A stretch of 64,000 nt of DNA from CATQHL01 sp965242895 (GCA_965242895.1 OZ251507.1:930001-994000); one strand, 5' to 3'; positions 40,260 through 48,935 are shown, counted from the stretch's first letter. A program made the numbers and translations. Notes: generated by a model not told the origin, from the sequence alone.

Positions 40260-41017
40260 CCGACCGGAGCACCCCCGATCAGGCAGCACCCCTCGACGAA
40301 GACGTCGAAGCAGCGCCGACTGCCTACTCAGCAGCGGAGGGTGACGGCCCGACGCAGGAGTTAGACGAGCAGGACGCCTCCAACCCCAAAGAGCGTCCCA
40401 AGAAACTCCCTAGCGGCAGCGACAGGCCGCAGAGGGGCTGGGTCTTTCGGTCTGTCCGGCTTGCGGCCTTGGCCGTCGCCATCTCGATGGCGATTCTGAT
40501 CGTCATCTTCGCCATCAGCCGACCCCACCGAGGCATCCTCATAGGACGTTCCGCGGTAGGTCAACCCGCACCAGACATAGAGGGCGAAACCATAAGCGGC
40601 GAGTTCTTCGACCTCGACGCCCACAGAGGGCGCTGGGTGGTGGTCAACTTCTTCGCCACCTGGTGCGCGGGCTGCCGGATTGAGCATCCCCAACTCGTGG
40701 AGTTCAGTTCCAGGCACGCAGCCGAGGGCGACGCCGTCGTGGTGACCGTCGCATACGACGACGATCCGCAGGCTGTGGAGGAATTCTTCGCTTCCGAAGG
40801 CGGCGACTGGCCGGTGATCATCGAAGGCGCAAGCTCCGTGTGGATCGACTACGGCGTCACCGCCGTCCCTGAGACCTACTTGGTCTCGCCCGCCGGATAC
40901 GTGACAGACAAACTGGTGGGAACATACGGTGTCACTGCCGACGAACTCGACGCTCGAATCTCCGAACTTGAGGCCGCCGCCGAGAACGCTTCCGACGCCC
41001 AGAACACCCGAAGTTGA
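40256..41017 (+). CDS. ccmG: Thioredoxin-like protein CcmG/DsbE
   Basis: A 253-residue membrane-anchored thiol reductase. A 70-residue Asp/Glu-rich cytoplasmic head precedes a membrane helix (LAALAVAISMAILIVIFAIS), then a thioredoxin fold starting VGQPAPDIEGETISGEFFDL with the active site ATWCAGC near residue 139 and the cis-Pro loop GVTAVPETYLV. It keeps apocytochrome cysteines reduced for heme ligation. Overlaps ccmF by four bases and the next gene follows by seven. Confidence 0.9.
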   Translation: MTDRSTPDQAAPLDEDVEAAPTAYSAAEGDGPTQELDEQDASNPKERPKKLPSGSDRPQRGWVFRSVRLAALAVAISMAILIVIFAISRPHRGILIGRSAVGQPAPDIEGETISGEFFDLDAHRGRWVVVNFFATWCAGCRIEHPQLVEFSSRHAAEGDAVVVTVAYDDDPQAVEEFFASEGGDWPVIIEGASSVWIDYGVTAVPETYLVSPAGYVTDKLVGTYGVTADELDARISELEAAAENASDAQNTRS

Positions 41018-41024
41018 AGCGGGC

Positions 41025-42482
41025 ATGACACCCCGCTCGGGCAAACTCCGCCGCCTCGCCTGGACGATGCTGGCGGCATCCTTCGTCGCGATGCTCTCCT
41101 ACGGCGCCCTAGCGGTAGGCGAACCCAGCGCCGCCGAGCGCGCCCTTGCGGTCGCACAGAGCCTGCGCTGCCCGCAGTGCGCCGGGGAATCGGTGGCCGA
41201 ATCCAACGTTGCGGCGGCCAAGGAGATGAGAGCCGATATCAACCGTCGCATCGAAGAGGGACAAAGCGGCGACGAAATACGAGCTGTGTACGCGGCGCGC
41301 TACGGAGAGGCGATCCTGCTGACTCCGCCTGCGAGAGGTCTGGCCAGTTTGGTCTGGATTGTCCCCGTGGTGGCGGGAGCTCTGGCCGCTGCAGCCCTGG
41401 CGCTTGCGTTCCGGCTCAGGCGCGTCGGGGCGAGGGGGGCGAAGGGGGCGAGCCCAGCAGCGGCGGCGGACGCGGCGGACGCGCCGCCTCGACGAAGCGC
41501 CCTAACCCTGAAGCGCTCCCTGGCGATACTCCTGGTAGTGGCTTTGCTGGCCGGCGGAGGAGGCTTCGTTCTGGCGTCTGCCCTGGGAACTCGAACCTCC
41601 AGCGACGCCGCCACCGGCGATATCCGTCAGAGCGTTCGAGGGAAGCTCTTCACAGCTCGAGAACTGATGGCCGCCGGTCAATTCGAGGAAGCCGACGCCG
41701 TCTACGCCGAAGTGCTCTCTGAAGAACCGAGCAACGCCGAGGCCCTGGCGTGGCGGGGCTGGGGTCAGTTTCTGCAAGGTGATCTTCCGGCGGCGTCGGA
41801 AACCCTCTCACAGGCGGTCCTCAGCGACCCGGGCTACCCCGCCGCCCGCGTCTTCGGAGCAGTGGTGGCGGCACGAAGCGGACGCTACGAAGAGGCCGCC
41901 GAGCACCTCCGAGTCTTCGACGCATCGGAGGCGCCGCCGGAAATGACCGCACTCGTGAACAACTCGAACCTGCGGACGGATGTGCTGGGCGGCCTGTCGC
42001 AAACTCTGGCCGAGCGGCTGGCAAACAACGAGCCGACGGACTCCGACGACTGGACAGCCTTCGACGCCCTGGCCTCCTCAGCCGACACGCAGGTGCTCTC
42101 TATGGCGGCTTGGCGGCTGGATTACAACGGCCGTGCGGTGGCGGCCGCCCGCCTCTACCAGTTCGTGCTTCAGTCCAACCCCGACAATCTGATCGCCCTG
42201 CTAGGCAGGGGCGTGCAGCTCACCTCAGAGGGCTTCATGGAGATCGAAGAACTCTTCAACGAGGGCGTCAAGGCGCTCGACCGACTGGTTGAACTGGCTC
42301 CGCAAGACCCCGAGTCCCGCTACTGGAGAGCATTGGCCGCATTCCGTCAAAGACGACTAGACGACGCCCGCGCAGACCTAGACGTTCTCGACGACCTGGA
42401 GCCGGAGCCGTCGGAAGCCCTAAGCGAAGCGGTGCGGGAACTGCGGAAGATGATCGAGGAGGCTGCGCCCCCCAGCGAATGA
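41025..42482 (+). CDS. ccmH: CcmH-CcmI fusion (thiol domain plus TPR domain)
   Basis: A 485-residue protein. The signal/anchor helix and the CcmH thiol motif LRCPQCAGESVAESN near residue 47 form the first domain, which interacts with apocytochrome thiols. After a second membrane helix (VWIVPVVAGALAAAALALA) and a third (LAILLVVALLAGGGGFVLA) come TPR-like repeats (residues about 215-485: FEEADAVYAEVLSEEPSNAEALAWRG) as in CcmI. In many proteobacteria these are separate genes. Start ATG 41025; the frame continues upstream without conservation. End of the ccm operon. The next 165 bases (42483-42647) show only GC-rich spacer. Confidence 0.88.
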   Translation: MTPRSGKLRRLAWTMLAASFVAMLSYGALAVGEPSAAERALAVAQSLRCPQCAGESVAESNVAAAKEMRADINRRIEEGQSGDEIRAVYAARYGEAILLTPPARGLASLVWIVPVVAGALAAAALALAFRLRRVGARGAKGASPAAAADAADAPPRRSALTLKRSLAILLVVALLAGGGGFVLASALGTRTSSDAATGDIRQSVRGKLFTARELMAAGQFEEADAVYAEVLSEEPSNAEALAWRGWGQFLQGDLPAASETLSQAVLSDPGYPAARVFGAVVAARSGRYEEAAEHLRVFDASEAPPEMTALVNNSNLRTDVLGGLSQTLAERLANNEPTDSDDWTAFDALASSADTQVLSMAAWRLDYNGRAVAAARLYQFVLQSNPDNLIALLGRGVQLTSEGFMEIEELFNEGVKALDRLVELAPQDPESRYWRALAAFRQRRLDDARADLDVLDDLEPEPSEALSEAVRELRKMIEEAAPPSE

Positions 42483-42647
42483 GCAGCAGAGTTGACCCCA
42501 GCTGCGGCTCCGCAAACCGCACCGGCTCCTCTCCCCCCTCCCCCCCAGAACAGCGGGGCGCCCCAGGCGCCGTGACGCCGTCGGGTGCGAGTAAGCGGAT
42601 AGCCTGATAGTTCCGTCCGGACGCTGGCCTCACGCCCTGGGATACTC

Positions 42648-43796
42648 ATGCCCGTCACCAAAGAACAAGTAATAGAAGCCCTCGACGACGTACTCGACCC
42701 TGAACTGAACCGCAGCATCGTGCAGCTCGAGATGGTGCGTTCGGTGGATATAAGCGGGCGCGGCAAGGTGCAAGTGGAGGTTGATCTCACGATCGAGGGA
42801 TGCCCCATGCGTCAGGAAATCCAAAGAAGGGTCTCCTCGGCCGTCGAAGTCCTCGACGGCGTCCGCTCTGTCCAGGTAACTCTCGGAGTGATGACCGACG
42901 AGCAGCGCGCCCGGCTGCGTTCGAACCTGATCGGCGATCCCGCCGCCACGGCCGGGTCAAATCCATCTGTCGGCCACTCTCAGGGCAGGGAAGTGCCCTT
43001 CGCCGATCCGGCGTCGCGCACCCGAACGCTTTTAGTGGCTTCGGGCAAGGGCGGCGTCGGCAAGTCGTCGGTCACTGCCAACCTGGCAGTCTCTCTGGCT
43101 GCCCGCGGCGCCAAGACTGCGGTCGTGGACGCCGACGTCTGGGGTTTTTCCATTCCTCGGATGCTGGGCGTTGACCGCCCGCCGGTCGTGATCGAGGAGA
43201 TGCTGGTGCCGCCGGAGGCGCACGGAGTTCGCTGCATATCTATGGGGTTTTTTGCCCGGGAGGATCAGCCTGTCATCTGGCGCGGCCCGATGCTGCACAA
43301 GGCCCTGGAGCAGTTCCTCACCGACGTCTTCTGGGACGAACCCGACTTTCTGCTGATCGACCTGCCGCCGGGCACGGGAGACATTTCCATATCGCTCTCG
43401 CAATTTCTGCCCCGAAGCGAGGTCTACGTGGTCACGACACCACAGCCGGCGGCGCAGCGGGTGGCGCAGCGGGCGGCTTTCATGGCGCAAAAAGTCAACT
43501 TGGAGGTCAAAGGCGTCGTGGAGAACATGTCGTGGTTCACCGGCGACGACGGGCGCCGCTATGAACTCTTCGGAGCGGGCGGCGGTGAGGAACTGGCCAA
43601 GCGTCTAGAAGTCGAACTATTGGGCAAGATTCCGCTGGTACCTGACCTGCGGATCGGATGCGACTCTGGCGTCCCCCTAGCGGCTTCCGACCCCGAGAGC
43701 GAAGCCGGACAGGTCTTCGCCCAAATAGCCGAGGCGGTAGCGGTGAAACTCGCACCCAAGCGCCGCTACAACCCCGAATTGCGGCTCGTCAGCTGA
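42648..43796 (+). CDS. Iron-sulfur carrier / scaffold ATPase Mrp (ApbC)
   Basis: A 382-residue protein with an N-terminal MIP18 domain (DVLDPELNRSIVQLEMV, residues 10-30) and a Mrp/NBP35 ATPase domain: Walker A VASGKGGVGKSSVTANLA near residue 130, DADVWGFSIPRMLG, and the switch LIDLPPGTGDISI. The Cys of the CxxC bridging motif is less clear than usual. The protein binds and transfers Fe-S clusters, which fits nearby Fe-S enzymes (UDGs, FrhB). DUF3107 follows by three bases. Confidence 0.92.
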   Translation: MPVTKEQVIEALDDVLDPELNRSIVQLEMVRSVDISGRGKVQVEVDLTIEGCPMRQEIQRRVSSAVEVLDGVRSVQVTLGVMTDEQRARLRSNLIGDPAATAGSNPSVGHSQGREVPFADPASRTRTLLVASGKGGVGKSSVTANLAVSLAARGAKTAVVDADVWGFSIPRMLGVDRPPVVIEEMLVPPEAHGVRCISMGFFAREDQPVIWRGPMLHKALEQFLTDVFWDEPDFLLIDLPPGTGDISISLSQFLPRSEVYVVTTPQPAAQRVAQRAAFMAQKVNLEVKGVVENMSWFTGDDGRRYELFGAGGGEELAKRLEVELLGKIPLVPDLRIGCDSGVPLAASDPESEAGQVFAQIAEAVAVKLAPKRRYNPELRLVS

Positions 43797-43799
43797 GCG

Positions 43800-44078
43800 A
43801 TGTCCGCCAAAGGTCGGCGCAGCCGAGAAAGCGAGGAGAACAGGCAGGTGATAGTGAGAATTGGCGTGACGGAAAACGCCCGTGAACTCTCGGTCGAACT
43901 CGACGCCGACAGCGATGAGGTCGAACTCCGATCAAACCTCGAAACAGCCCTGGAGAACGGAAAGGGCTTTTTCTGGCTGACCGACCGGCGCGGCAGGCAC
44001 ATAGGAGTGCCCGCGGCGCGCATCGCCTACGTGGAAATCGGCGGAGCGGGACGGGAACCATCCATAGGGTTCGGCTGA
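43800..44078 (+). CDS. DUF3107 protein
   Basis: A 92-residue actinobacterial protein of unknown function. IGVTENARELSVELDADSDE and the C-terminal DRRGRHIGVPAARIAYVEIG are the family pattern. The ATG sits three bases after the mrp stop, so it is co-transcribed. The first 15 residues are basic and probably variable; a downstream start (near 43848) is possible. Confidence 0.88.
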   Translation: MSAKGRRSRESEENRQVIVRIGVTENARELSVELDADSDEVELRSNLETALENGKGFFWLTDRRGRHIGVPAARIAYVEIGGAGREPSIGFG

Positions 44079-44164
44079 ACGGGGGCGGGCTAACCCGCAT
44101 CTGACACATGGAGGTCTTCGCACTCGGAGGGCTCGAGGGTCGCCGGCAGAATACTCACCCTTCC

Positions 44165-44184
44165 TAGTGAGGATTAGTGAGGAT
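44165..44184. repeat. 10-bp perfect tandem duplication before the GDPD gene
   Basis: TAGTGAGGAT occurs twice directly, 16 bases before the ATG at 44200; its AGTGAGGA could serve as a weak ribosome-binding element. Confidence 0.85.
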
Positions 44185-44199
44185 TAACCTGAACTTCCC

Positions 44200-44895
44200 A
44201 TGCTGGTGATAGCGCATCAAGGAGCGACCGGCGCCGGAGTGCGCCCCAACACCATTGAGGCTTTCACGCGAGCCCGCAAACTGAACGCCGACTGGGTCGA
44301 ACTGGACGTGCGGCGAAGTCTCGACGGCGTGCTGGTGGTTCACCACAACGCCCACCTGCCCGACGGCAGGCTGGTTGCCGAAACCTCGATCGACGAGTTC
44401 CCCGACTGGGTGCCGCCCTTGGCAGAGGCAATGGAAGCCTGCGACGGAATGGGAGTGGTCGTGCAGATAAAGAACGACCCCGCCGAAGCGGGCTACAACG
44501 ACGAGAACACCATCGCCGTGGCGGTTGCGGGTCTGGTGTCTGCCTATCGCGACCACGGGGAGGTCGTCGTCTCCTCCTTCAATTTGGCCACCATCGAGAT
44601 GATCCGTCGAGTCGGCGCGGAGGTATGCACTGCTCTTCTGATTTTCGACCCGATGATCATCTCGCAAAGCATCGGCAGGGTGGCGGAAGCAGGCCACTGG
44701 GGAATACACCCCTACTACATGACCCTGAACGAGCGCCTACTGCGCAGCGCCCAGAAAGCGGGGCTGAGGGTGTTCCCTTGGACGGTCAACGAACTCGAGC
44801 CGCTAAAGGAACTGACGGCGATAGGCGCGGACGGCGTCATCACCGACGACTGCCCGCTCGCCCGAAAGGTCGTCGACAACCTCGCAGGCAACTAG
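44200..44895 (+). CDS. Glycerophosphodiester phosphodiesterase
   Basis: A 231-residue TIM-barrel enzyme that hydrolyses glycerophosphodiesters. The N-terminus LVIAHQGATGAGVRPNTIEAF replaces the usual HRG with HQG and PENT with PNT; WVELDVRRSLDGVLVVHHN keeps the catalytic Glu/Asp and His. The C-terminal VFPWTVNELEPLKEL and GVITDDCPLARKVV are standard. The Arg to Gln change may alter activity. Upstream region has a duplicated 10-mer and downstream a duplicated 16-mer. Confidence 0.87.
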   Translation: MLVIAHQGATGAGVRPNTIEAFTRARKLNADWVELDVRRSLDGVLVVHHNAHLPDGRLVAETSIDEFPDWVPPLAEAMEACDGMGVVVQIKNDPAEAGYNDENTIAVAVAGLVSAYRDHGEVVVSSFNLATIEMIRRVGAEVCTALLIFDPMIISQSIGRVAEAGHWGIHPYYMTLNERLLRSAQKAGLRVFPWTVNELEPLKELTAIGADGVITDDCPLARKVVDNLAGN

Positions 44896-44915
44896 TTAAC
44901 CCAACTTGTTAGCCC

Positions 44916-44947
44916 AGGTCTTCGGAGTCCGAGGTCTTCGGAGTCCG
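44916..44947. repeat. 16-bp perfect tandem duplication
   Basis: AGGTCTTCGGAGTCCG is present twice in the convergent region between the GDPD and lipid kinase genes. A third partial unit (GAAGCGTCCGAAGCGAGCGTCC) follows. Confidence 0.88.
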
Positions 44948-45018
44948 AAGCGTCCGAAGCGAGCGTCCTAAGCGGGGGCAACTCCCCAAGCGCCCCCCGA
45001 AAGCAGCACCAAGCGCCC

Positions 45019-45942
45019 CTAGGCGGCGGCGGGGAGCACGACCCTGAGAACCTCCGGCTGGTAGCGCAGGCGCAGTTCGTCGTAGAGTCCGGCGAAGTCA
45101 CCGTCCACTTGAACGGGCACACGGCGGTGACCCACCATCCGGGCTTTGACCACGTCGGTTGCGTGATGCACCAGCGGACTGCCGATCAGTCCCTCTGAGT
45201 GCCGGAGGGACTGATACGCCAGCCGTATCAGATTCCAGGCAGAGGGGCTCCGCACTGAGAGCATCACCAGCGGCGACGAAAGCGTCGCTTCGGGAGCCAA
45301 GGAAAAAGGACGCCCGCCCAGGTAGGTGTAGGGGTCGGTGTTCATGAACACCGCGAAGTAGCCGTTCTCCACGCAGCGCCCGCCGGACAACTCGATGCGG
45401 AAATACGGGCTGGAGCGATCGAAGTGCCTCAGCCACGTCCAGATCGTCTCCCAGACGAAGAGCGCATGGTTTAAGGCGGGCTTGAGGTCGCTGTGCAGCT
45501 CCACCCGCTCCACCACGGCGGCGTCGAAACCCAGACCCACATGAAACAAGAAATAGCGCCAGTTGATCGCCCCTAGCCCGATCCGGCGAATACTCCCCCC
45601 TTCCAGCGCCTGAAGCGTGGATTCTGCGGCGTCAATGGGATCATCGGGCAGTCCGAGCGTGCGGGCGAACACGTTGGTGGAACCTCCAGGAAGCGCTGCG
45701 AGTGCAGTGTCGCTTCCCGCTAGGCCGTTGGCGGCTTCGTTGAGCGTGCCGTCTCCGCCAAGCACCACGACCGCATCGGCCTTTTCTCGGGCGCCGCGGC
45801 GAGCTAGCGCTGCTGCGTGATGACGCCGAGTCGTAAGCACGGTACGCACGTCGTGTCGAGCAGCGAGTATCCCGTTGACCACGACTCGCGTCCTAGGCGA
45901 GACCGCAGAGGCGGAAGGGTTGACTATCAGCAGCAGTCTCAG
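45019..45942 (-). CDS. Diacylglycerol kinase-like lipid kinase
   Basis: About 307 residues from the proposed CTG at 45942. LLLIVNPSASAVSPRTR is the conserved first strand of DAGK catalytic domains, VVVLGGDGTLNEAANGL is the nucleotide-binding GGDGT motif, and LPGGSTNVFARTLGL with the Asn-Phe-Ala follows. It phosphorylates diacylglycerol or a related lipid alcohol with ATP. No ATG/GTG/TTG lies upstream of the first strand; the first GTG (45882) would remove it. A stop lies at 45984. Divergent from etfB; 251 bases in between hold a repeated 19-mer. Confidence 0.85.
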   Translation of the reverse strand: MRLLLIVNPSASAVSPRTRVVVNGILAARHDVRTVLTTRRHHAAALARRGAREKADAVVVLGGDGTLNEAANGLAGSDTALAALPGGSTNVFARTLGLPDDPIDAAESTLQALEGGSIRRIGLGAINWRYFLFHVGLGFDAAVVERVELHSDLKPALNHALFVWETIWTWLRHFDRSSPYFRIELSGGRCVENGYFAVFMNTDPYTYLGGRPFSLAPEATLSSPLVMLSVRSPSAWNLIRLAYQSLRHSEGLIGSPLVHHATDVVKARMVGHRRVPVQVDGDFAGLYDELRLRYQPEVLRVVLPAAA

Positions 45943-46015
45943 AGTCGCGTTCCCCGAGTGAGGGTTGAGGCTCCCGTCATCCTAGGAACCGTACGGGCAG
46001 TCTCTGCCGCCCGGG

Positions 46016-46102
46016 GCGGGCGGCGGCCAGGGACACGCCCTGCACTGGGCTCACTAGGCCGGACGCACATTGCGCGCAGGGCGGCGGGCGGCGGCCAGGG
46101 AC
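46016..46102. repeat. Two copies of a 19-bp direct repeat in the divergent lipid kinase-etfB region
   Basis: GCGGGCGGCGGCCAGGGAC at 46016-46034 and at 46084-46102, 68 bases apart. They could be operator-like or just GC-rich duplication debris. Confidence 0.75.
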
Positions 46103-46194
46103 GGGGAGAGTTGAGAACGTCCCAGCCGAGAGAATCTGCAGCCGATGTTGATCTCGAAGTTGCTATCTGCGAGCGCATCCAACACAATCAAAGT

Positions 46195-46983
46195 GTGAAG
46201 ATAGCCGTCTGCGTAAAGCAGATACCTGACCCTGCCAACCCAGGCAGGCTAGACGAGAAGACTAAGACACTGGATCGCAGCGAAAAGCTCATCCTCGACG
46301 AGTCGGACTCCTATGGAGTCGAGATGGCGCTTCAACTCGTCGAGGCCGCCGGAGAGGGAAGCGTCTCCGTTGTGTCGATGGCTCCTGACGGAGCACTAGG
46401 AGGAATACGTACCGCTCTGGCCATGGGCGCCGACGAAGCCGTGATAGTCAGCGACGAAGCGCTGGGGGGAAGCGACGCCCTCTCCACCGCCAAGGTGCTC
46501 GCCGCCGCCCTGCGCCGAATAAAGCCAGACCTCGTCCTAGCGGCCACGGAGTCCACCGACGGATACACCGGTACTGTGCCTGCCCAGCTAGCAGAACTGC
46601 TGGACATGCCCTCGGTGACCTTCGCCAAGTCGATCGAGACGACCACCGACGAGGGCTTCCCTCTGCGAGTCCAGCGTCAGACCGAAACGGGCTACCACGA
46701 GGTGTTGTGCCCTCTCCCGGCGGTGGTTTCCGTGACTGCCGGAGTGGTGGAACCCCGCTACCCTTCCTTCAAAGGGATCATGGCCGCCAAATCCAAGCCC
46801 ACAGAACGACTTTCTCTCGCCGAACTGGGGATCGAGGCGTCCGAAGTCGGCTGGGCGGGCGCCCGTCAAGTGATCACGGAAATCTCGCCCGCTCCGGAGC
46901 GCGCCGGCGGAGAAATCCACGAAGACGATGGGGACGGCCACGAGCGCATCGTCGCCTTCCTCGAGGAACTCAAGGTTCTGTGA
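46195..46983 (+). CDS. etfB: Electron transfer flavoprotein subunit beta
   Basis: A 262-residue subunit of the FAD-containing electron carrier of acyl-CoA dehydrogenases. VKIAVCVKQIPDPA is the usual start, coded by GTG at 46195; VLAATESTDGYTGTVPAQLAELL and SVTAGVVEPRYPSFKGIMAA are the AMP/FAD-linked family motifs. The frame continues upstream without conservation. Its stop overlaps the ATG of a 25-codon repeat ORF that leads into etfA. Confidence 0.95.
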   Translation: MKIAVCVKQIPDPANPGRLDEKTKTLDRSEKLILDESDSYGVEMALQLVEAAGEGSVSVVSMAPDGALGGIRTALAMGADEAVIVSDEALGGSDALSTAKVLAAALRRIKPDLVLAATESTDGYTGTVPAQLAELLDMPSVTFAKSIETTTDEGFPLRVQRQTETGYHEVLCPLPAVVSVTAGVVEPRYPSFKGIMAAKSKPTERLSLAELGIEASEVGWAGARQVITEISPAPERAGGEIHEDDGDGHERIVAFLEELKVL

Positions 46984-47060
46984 TGGGAATCGAGACCGCC
47001 TCGGGAACTGGAACGGGAACCGGCACCGGAGTTGGAACCGGAACCGGAGCCGGATCGTGA
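46983..47060 (+). CDS. 25-residue Gly-Thr repeat micro-ORF bridging etfB and etfA
   Basis: ATG at 46983 overlaps the etfB stop (TGATG) and the TGA at 47058-47060 overlaps the etfA GTG (GTGA). The peptide begins MGIETASGTGTGTG and goes on as alternating Gly-Thr/Val/Ala, coded by tandem GGAACC-like hexamers. It may be a spacer that keeps translational coupling between the two subunits, or a remnant of slippage; whether the peptide itself matters is unknown. Confidence 0.5.
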   Translation: MGIETASGTGTGTGTGVGTGTGAGS

Positions 47061-48046
47061 GCGGAAGAAGCGTCTGGGCGCACGCAGAGCCTGACGGCGG
47101 CGAGGGGGCTGGCGCGTGGACGTCCATGTCCCTTGAATTGCTCGCCATCGCCCGAAGCCTTGCCGCAGACGGCGGGAAGGTAGAAGCCTTTGCCATGGGC
47201 GCCGAGAGCGAAGCAATGGCCGCCGAAGCGGGCGCGCACGGGGCGTCCGTCCTGCATCACCTGCCGGCTGGTGAAGAATCCCTCATAGGAGCGCCTCTGG
47301 CCGACGCCCTGGCCGCCAAGTTTGCCGAAACCGGCGCACCCGACGTCCTGCTGTTCGGCACCACCTACGACGGCAGGGACGCGGCAGGACGCCTCTCAGC
47401 CAAGTTGGACGTTCCGGTCATTACCAACATCACGGAACTCGCAGAGATAGACAGCGTCCTCACGGCCACTGAGCCGGTCTTCGGAGGAACGACCAACGTC
47501 CGCACGTGTTTTACGGACGTGCGCCCGCAGATCTTCCTGGTAAGACCCAAGTCCGTCACACCCGAAACCACCGACGGGCCGCCCGCCGCCGTCGCCGCTC
47601 TGTCGGAGGGCGAAGGAGGCAGCAGTAACTCGGCTCGCATCATCCACCGCTTCGTCGAGCCGTCCACCGGCCCCAACCTTGACGAAGCGGGGGTGGTCGT
47701 CTCGGGCGGACGCGGCCTAGGGGACGCCGAGAAGTTCGAACTCGTGGAAGAGCTAGCCGCCCTGCTAGGCGGGGCCGCCGGAGCCTCGAGAGCGATCGTG
47801 GACGCCGGGTGGGTGCCCTATTCATATCAAGTCGGGCAGACAGGCAAGGTCGTCAAACCCGACGTCTACATAGCCTGCGGCATATCGGGAGCCACTCAGC
47901 ATCTAGTGGGAATGAAGAACTCCAAGGCCATCATCGCCATCAACAAAGACCCAGACGCTCCCATCTTCGGGGTGGCCGACCTAGGCATCGTGGGTGACGT
48001 CCACAAGGTGCTGCCCAAGCTCATCGACGCTCTGAAATCACGCTAG
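47057..48046 (+). CDS. etfA: Electron transfer flavoprotein subunit alpha
   Basis: A 329-residue FAD-binding subunit. WAHAEPDGG near the start, LLFGTTYDGRDAAGRLSAKL and the C-terminal FAD signature PYSYQVGQTGKVVKPDVYIACGISGATQH with KNSKAIIAINKDPDAPIF are diagnostic. Start GTG at 47057 overlaps the micro-ORF stop; the upstream part of the frame is the GGAACC repeat and not conserved. It forms the ETF heterodimer with EtfB and passes electrons from acyl-CoA dehydrogenases to the quinone pool. Confidence 0.94.
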   Translation: MSGRSVWAHAEPDGGEGAGAWTSMSLELLAIARSLAADGGKVEAFAMGAESEAMAAEAGAHGASVLHHLPAGEESLIGAPLADALAAKFAETGAPDVLLFGTTYDGRDAAGRLSAKLDVPVITNITELAEIDSVLTATEPVFGGTTNVRTCFTDVRPQIFLVRPKSVTPETTDGPPAAVAALSEGEGGSSNSARIIHRFVEPSTGPNLDEAGVVVSGGRGLGDAEKFELVEELAALLGGAAGASRAIVDAGWVPYSYQVGQTGKVVKPDVYIACGISGATQHLVGMKNSKAIIAINKDPDAPIFGVADLGIVGDVHKVLPKLIDALKSR

Positions 48047-48181
48047 GGGGCTGCTCGGCCTGCTCTGCGGGCTGCCCACGCCCGCCGCTCGCCCAGCACA
48101 GCCCGCCGCATCCCCGCGACTAACCCTGGCTGCTGAAGCACGGCTGCCCGCCTGCCCGCCTGCCGAGGTCTGCAGAGCGTC

Positions 48182-48922
48182 TCACACTGGAGGCCAGGGA
48201 AAACCCCTGTCGGAGTGGAGTTCGGGGAAGCGTCCCAAGCGAAGCAGCGCATCCGCCCGCTCCAAGAGAGCGCTCCGCTCCGGGGCGCTCAGCAGCCCGT
48301 CGAGGGCGGGTACCTCGCTCTGCTCGCAAAGCCGACTCAGGGCGTCGCTCACCTCCGTCGGAAACCTCTGGCCAGCAAAATCCCATACCACGGTTCGAAG
48401 CTTGAACTCGTGATGAAAGCAGAGTCCGTTGTCCACCGCCCAGATGCGCTCAGCACCCTCCAACAGCACGTGACCTCCCTTGCGGTCGGCGGCGTTGCTC
48501 AACACGTCGAAAGCGCAGAGCTTCGTCAGCGACGGCCAGAGTTCCTTCCGCTGGCGCAGCAAGAAGTAGTGCTGGGAAAAGTCGGCGGGAATGAACAGCT
48601 GCAGCGACCCGCGCCCCAGCGGAGCGTCCCGCTCCACGGTGGGCGGCACCAAGTCCCAACCTAGGTGGCGAGAAAACACATACGCAGCCACCTCCCGCTT
48701 GTAAAGACCCTGCGGGAAGTCCCATAACGGGCGCTCACCCCGCTCCGGCTTGTACACGGCCTGCATACACACGGAGCCGTCTGCGCGCTCGAGGTCGACT
48801 AGGAACGTGGCGTTAGAACTCCAGGGCAAGCGCCCCAGCACTTTTACTTCGGCGGTGCTGAGTTCCTCGACGGCTTCCTGCTCGGAGACCGGCCGTCGGG
48901 CGCGAACGGGTGATTCGGCCAA
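48182..48922 (-). CDS. SCO1664-family protein (PI3/4-kinase-like fold)
   Basis: About 246 residues. The family is actinobacterial and conserved beside DUF3090 and an MSMEG_4193-type phosphatase; the function is not established. YKPERGERPLWDFPQGLYKREVA near residue 58 resembles the ATP-binding Lys region of PI3/4-kinase-like proteins, and IWAVDNGLCFH is the catalytic-loop-like motif. I use the TTG at 48922, the first start after the upstream stop at 48936; the open frame extends to 49039 inside the DUF3090 gene. Confidence 0.85.
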   Translation of the reverse strand: MAESPVRARRPVSEQEAVEELSTAEVKVLGRLPWSSNATFLVDLERADGSVCMQAVYKPERGERPLWDFPQGLYKREVAAYVFSRHLGWDLVPPTVERDAPLGRGSLQLFIPADFSQHYFLLRQRKELWPSLTKLCAFDVLSNAADRKGGHVLLEGAERIWAVDNGLCFHHEFKLRTVVWDFAGQRFPTEVSDALSRLCEQSEVPALDGLLSAPERSALLERADALLRLGRFPELHSDRGFPWPPV

Positions 48923-48935
48923 TATCCCGCAGCGC

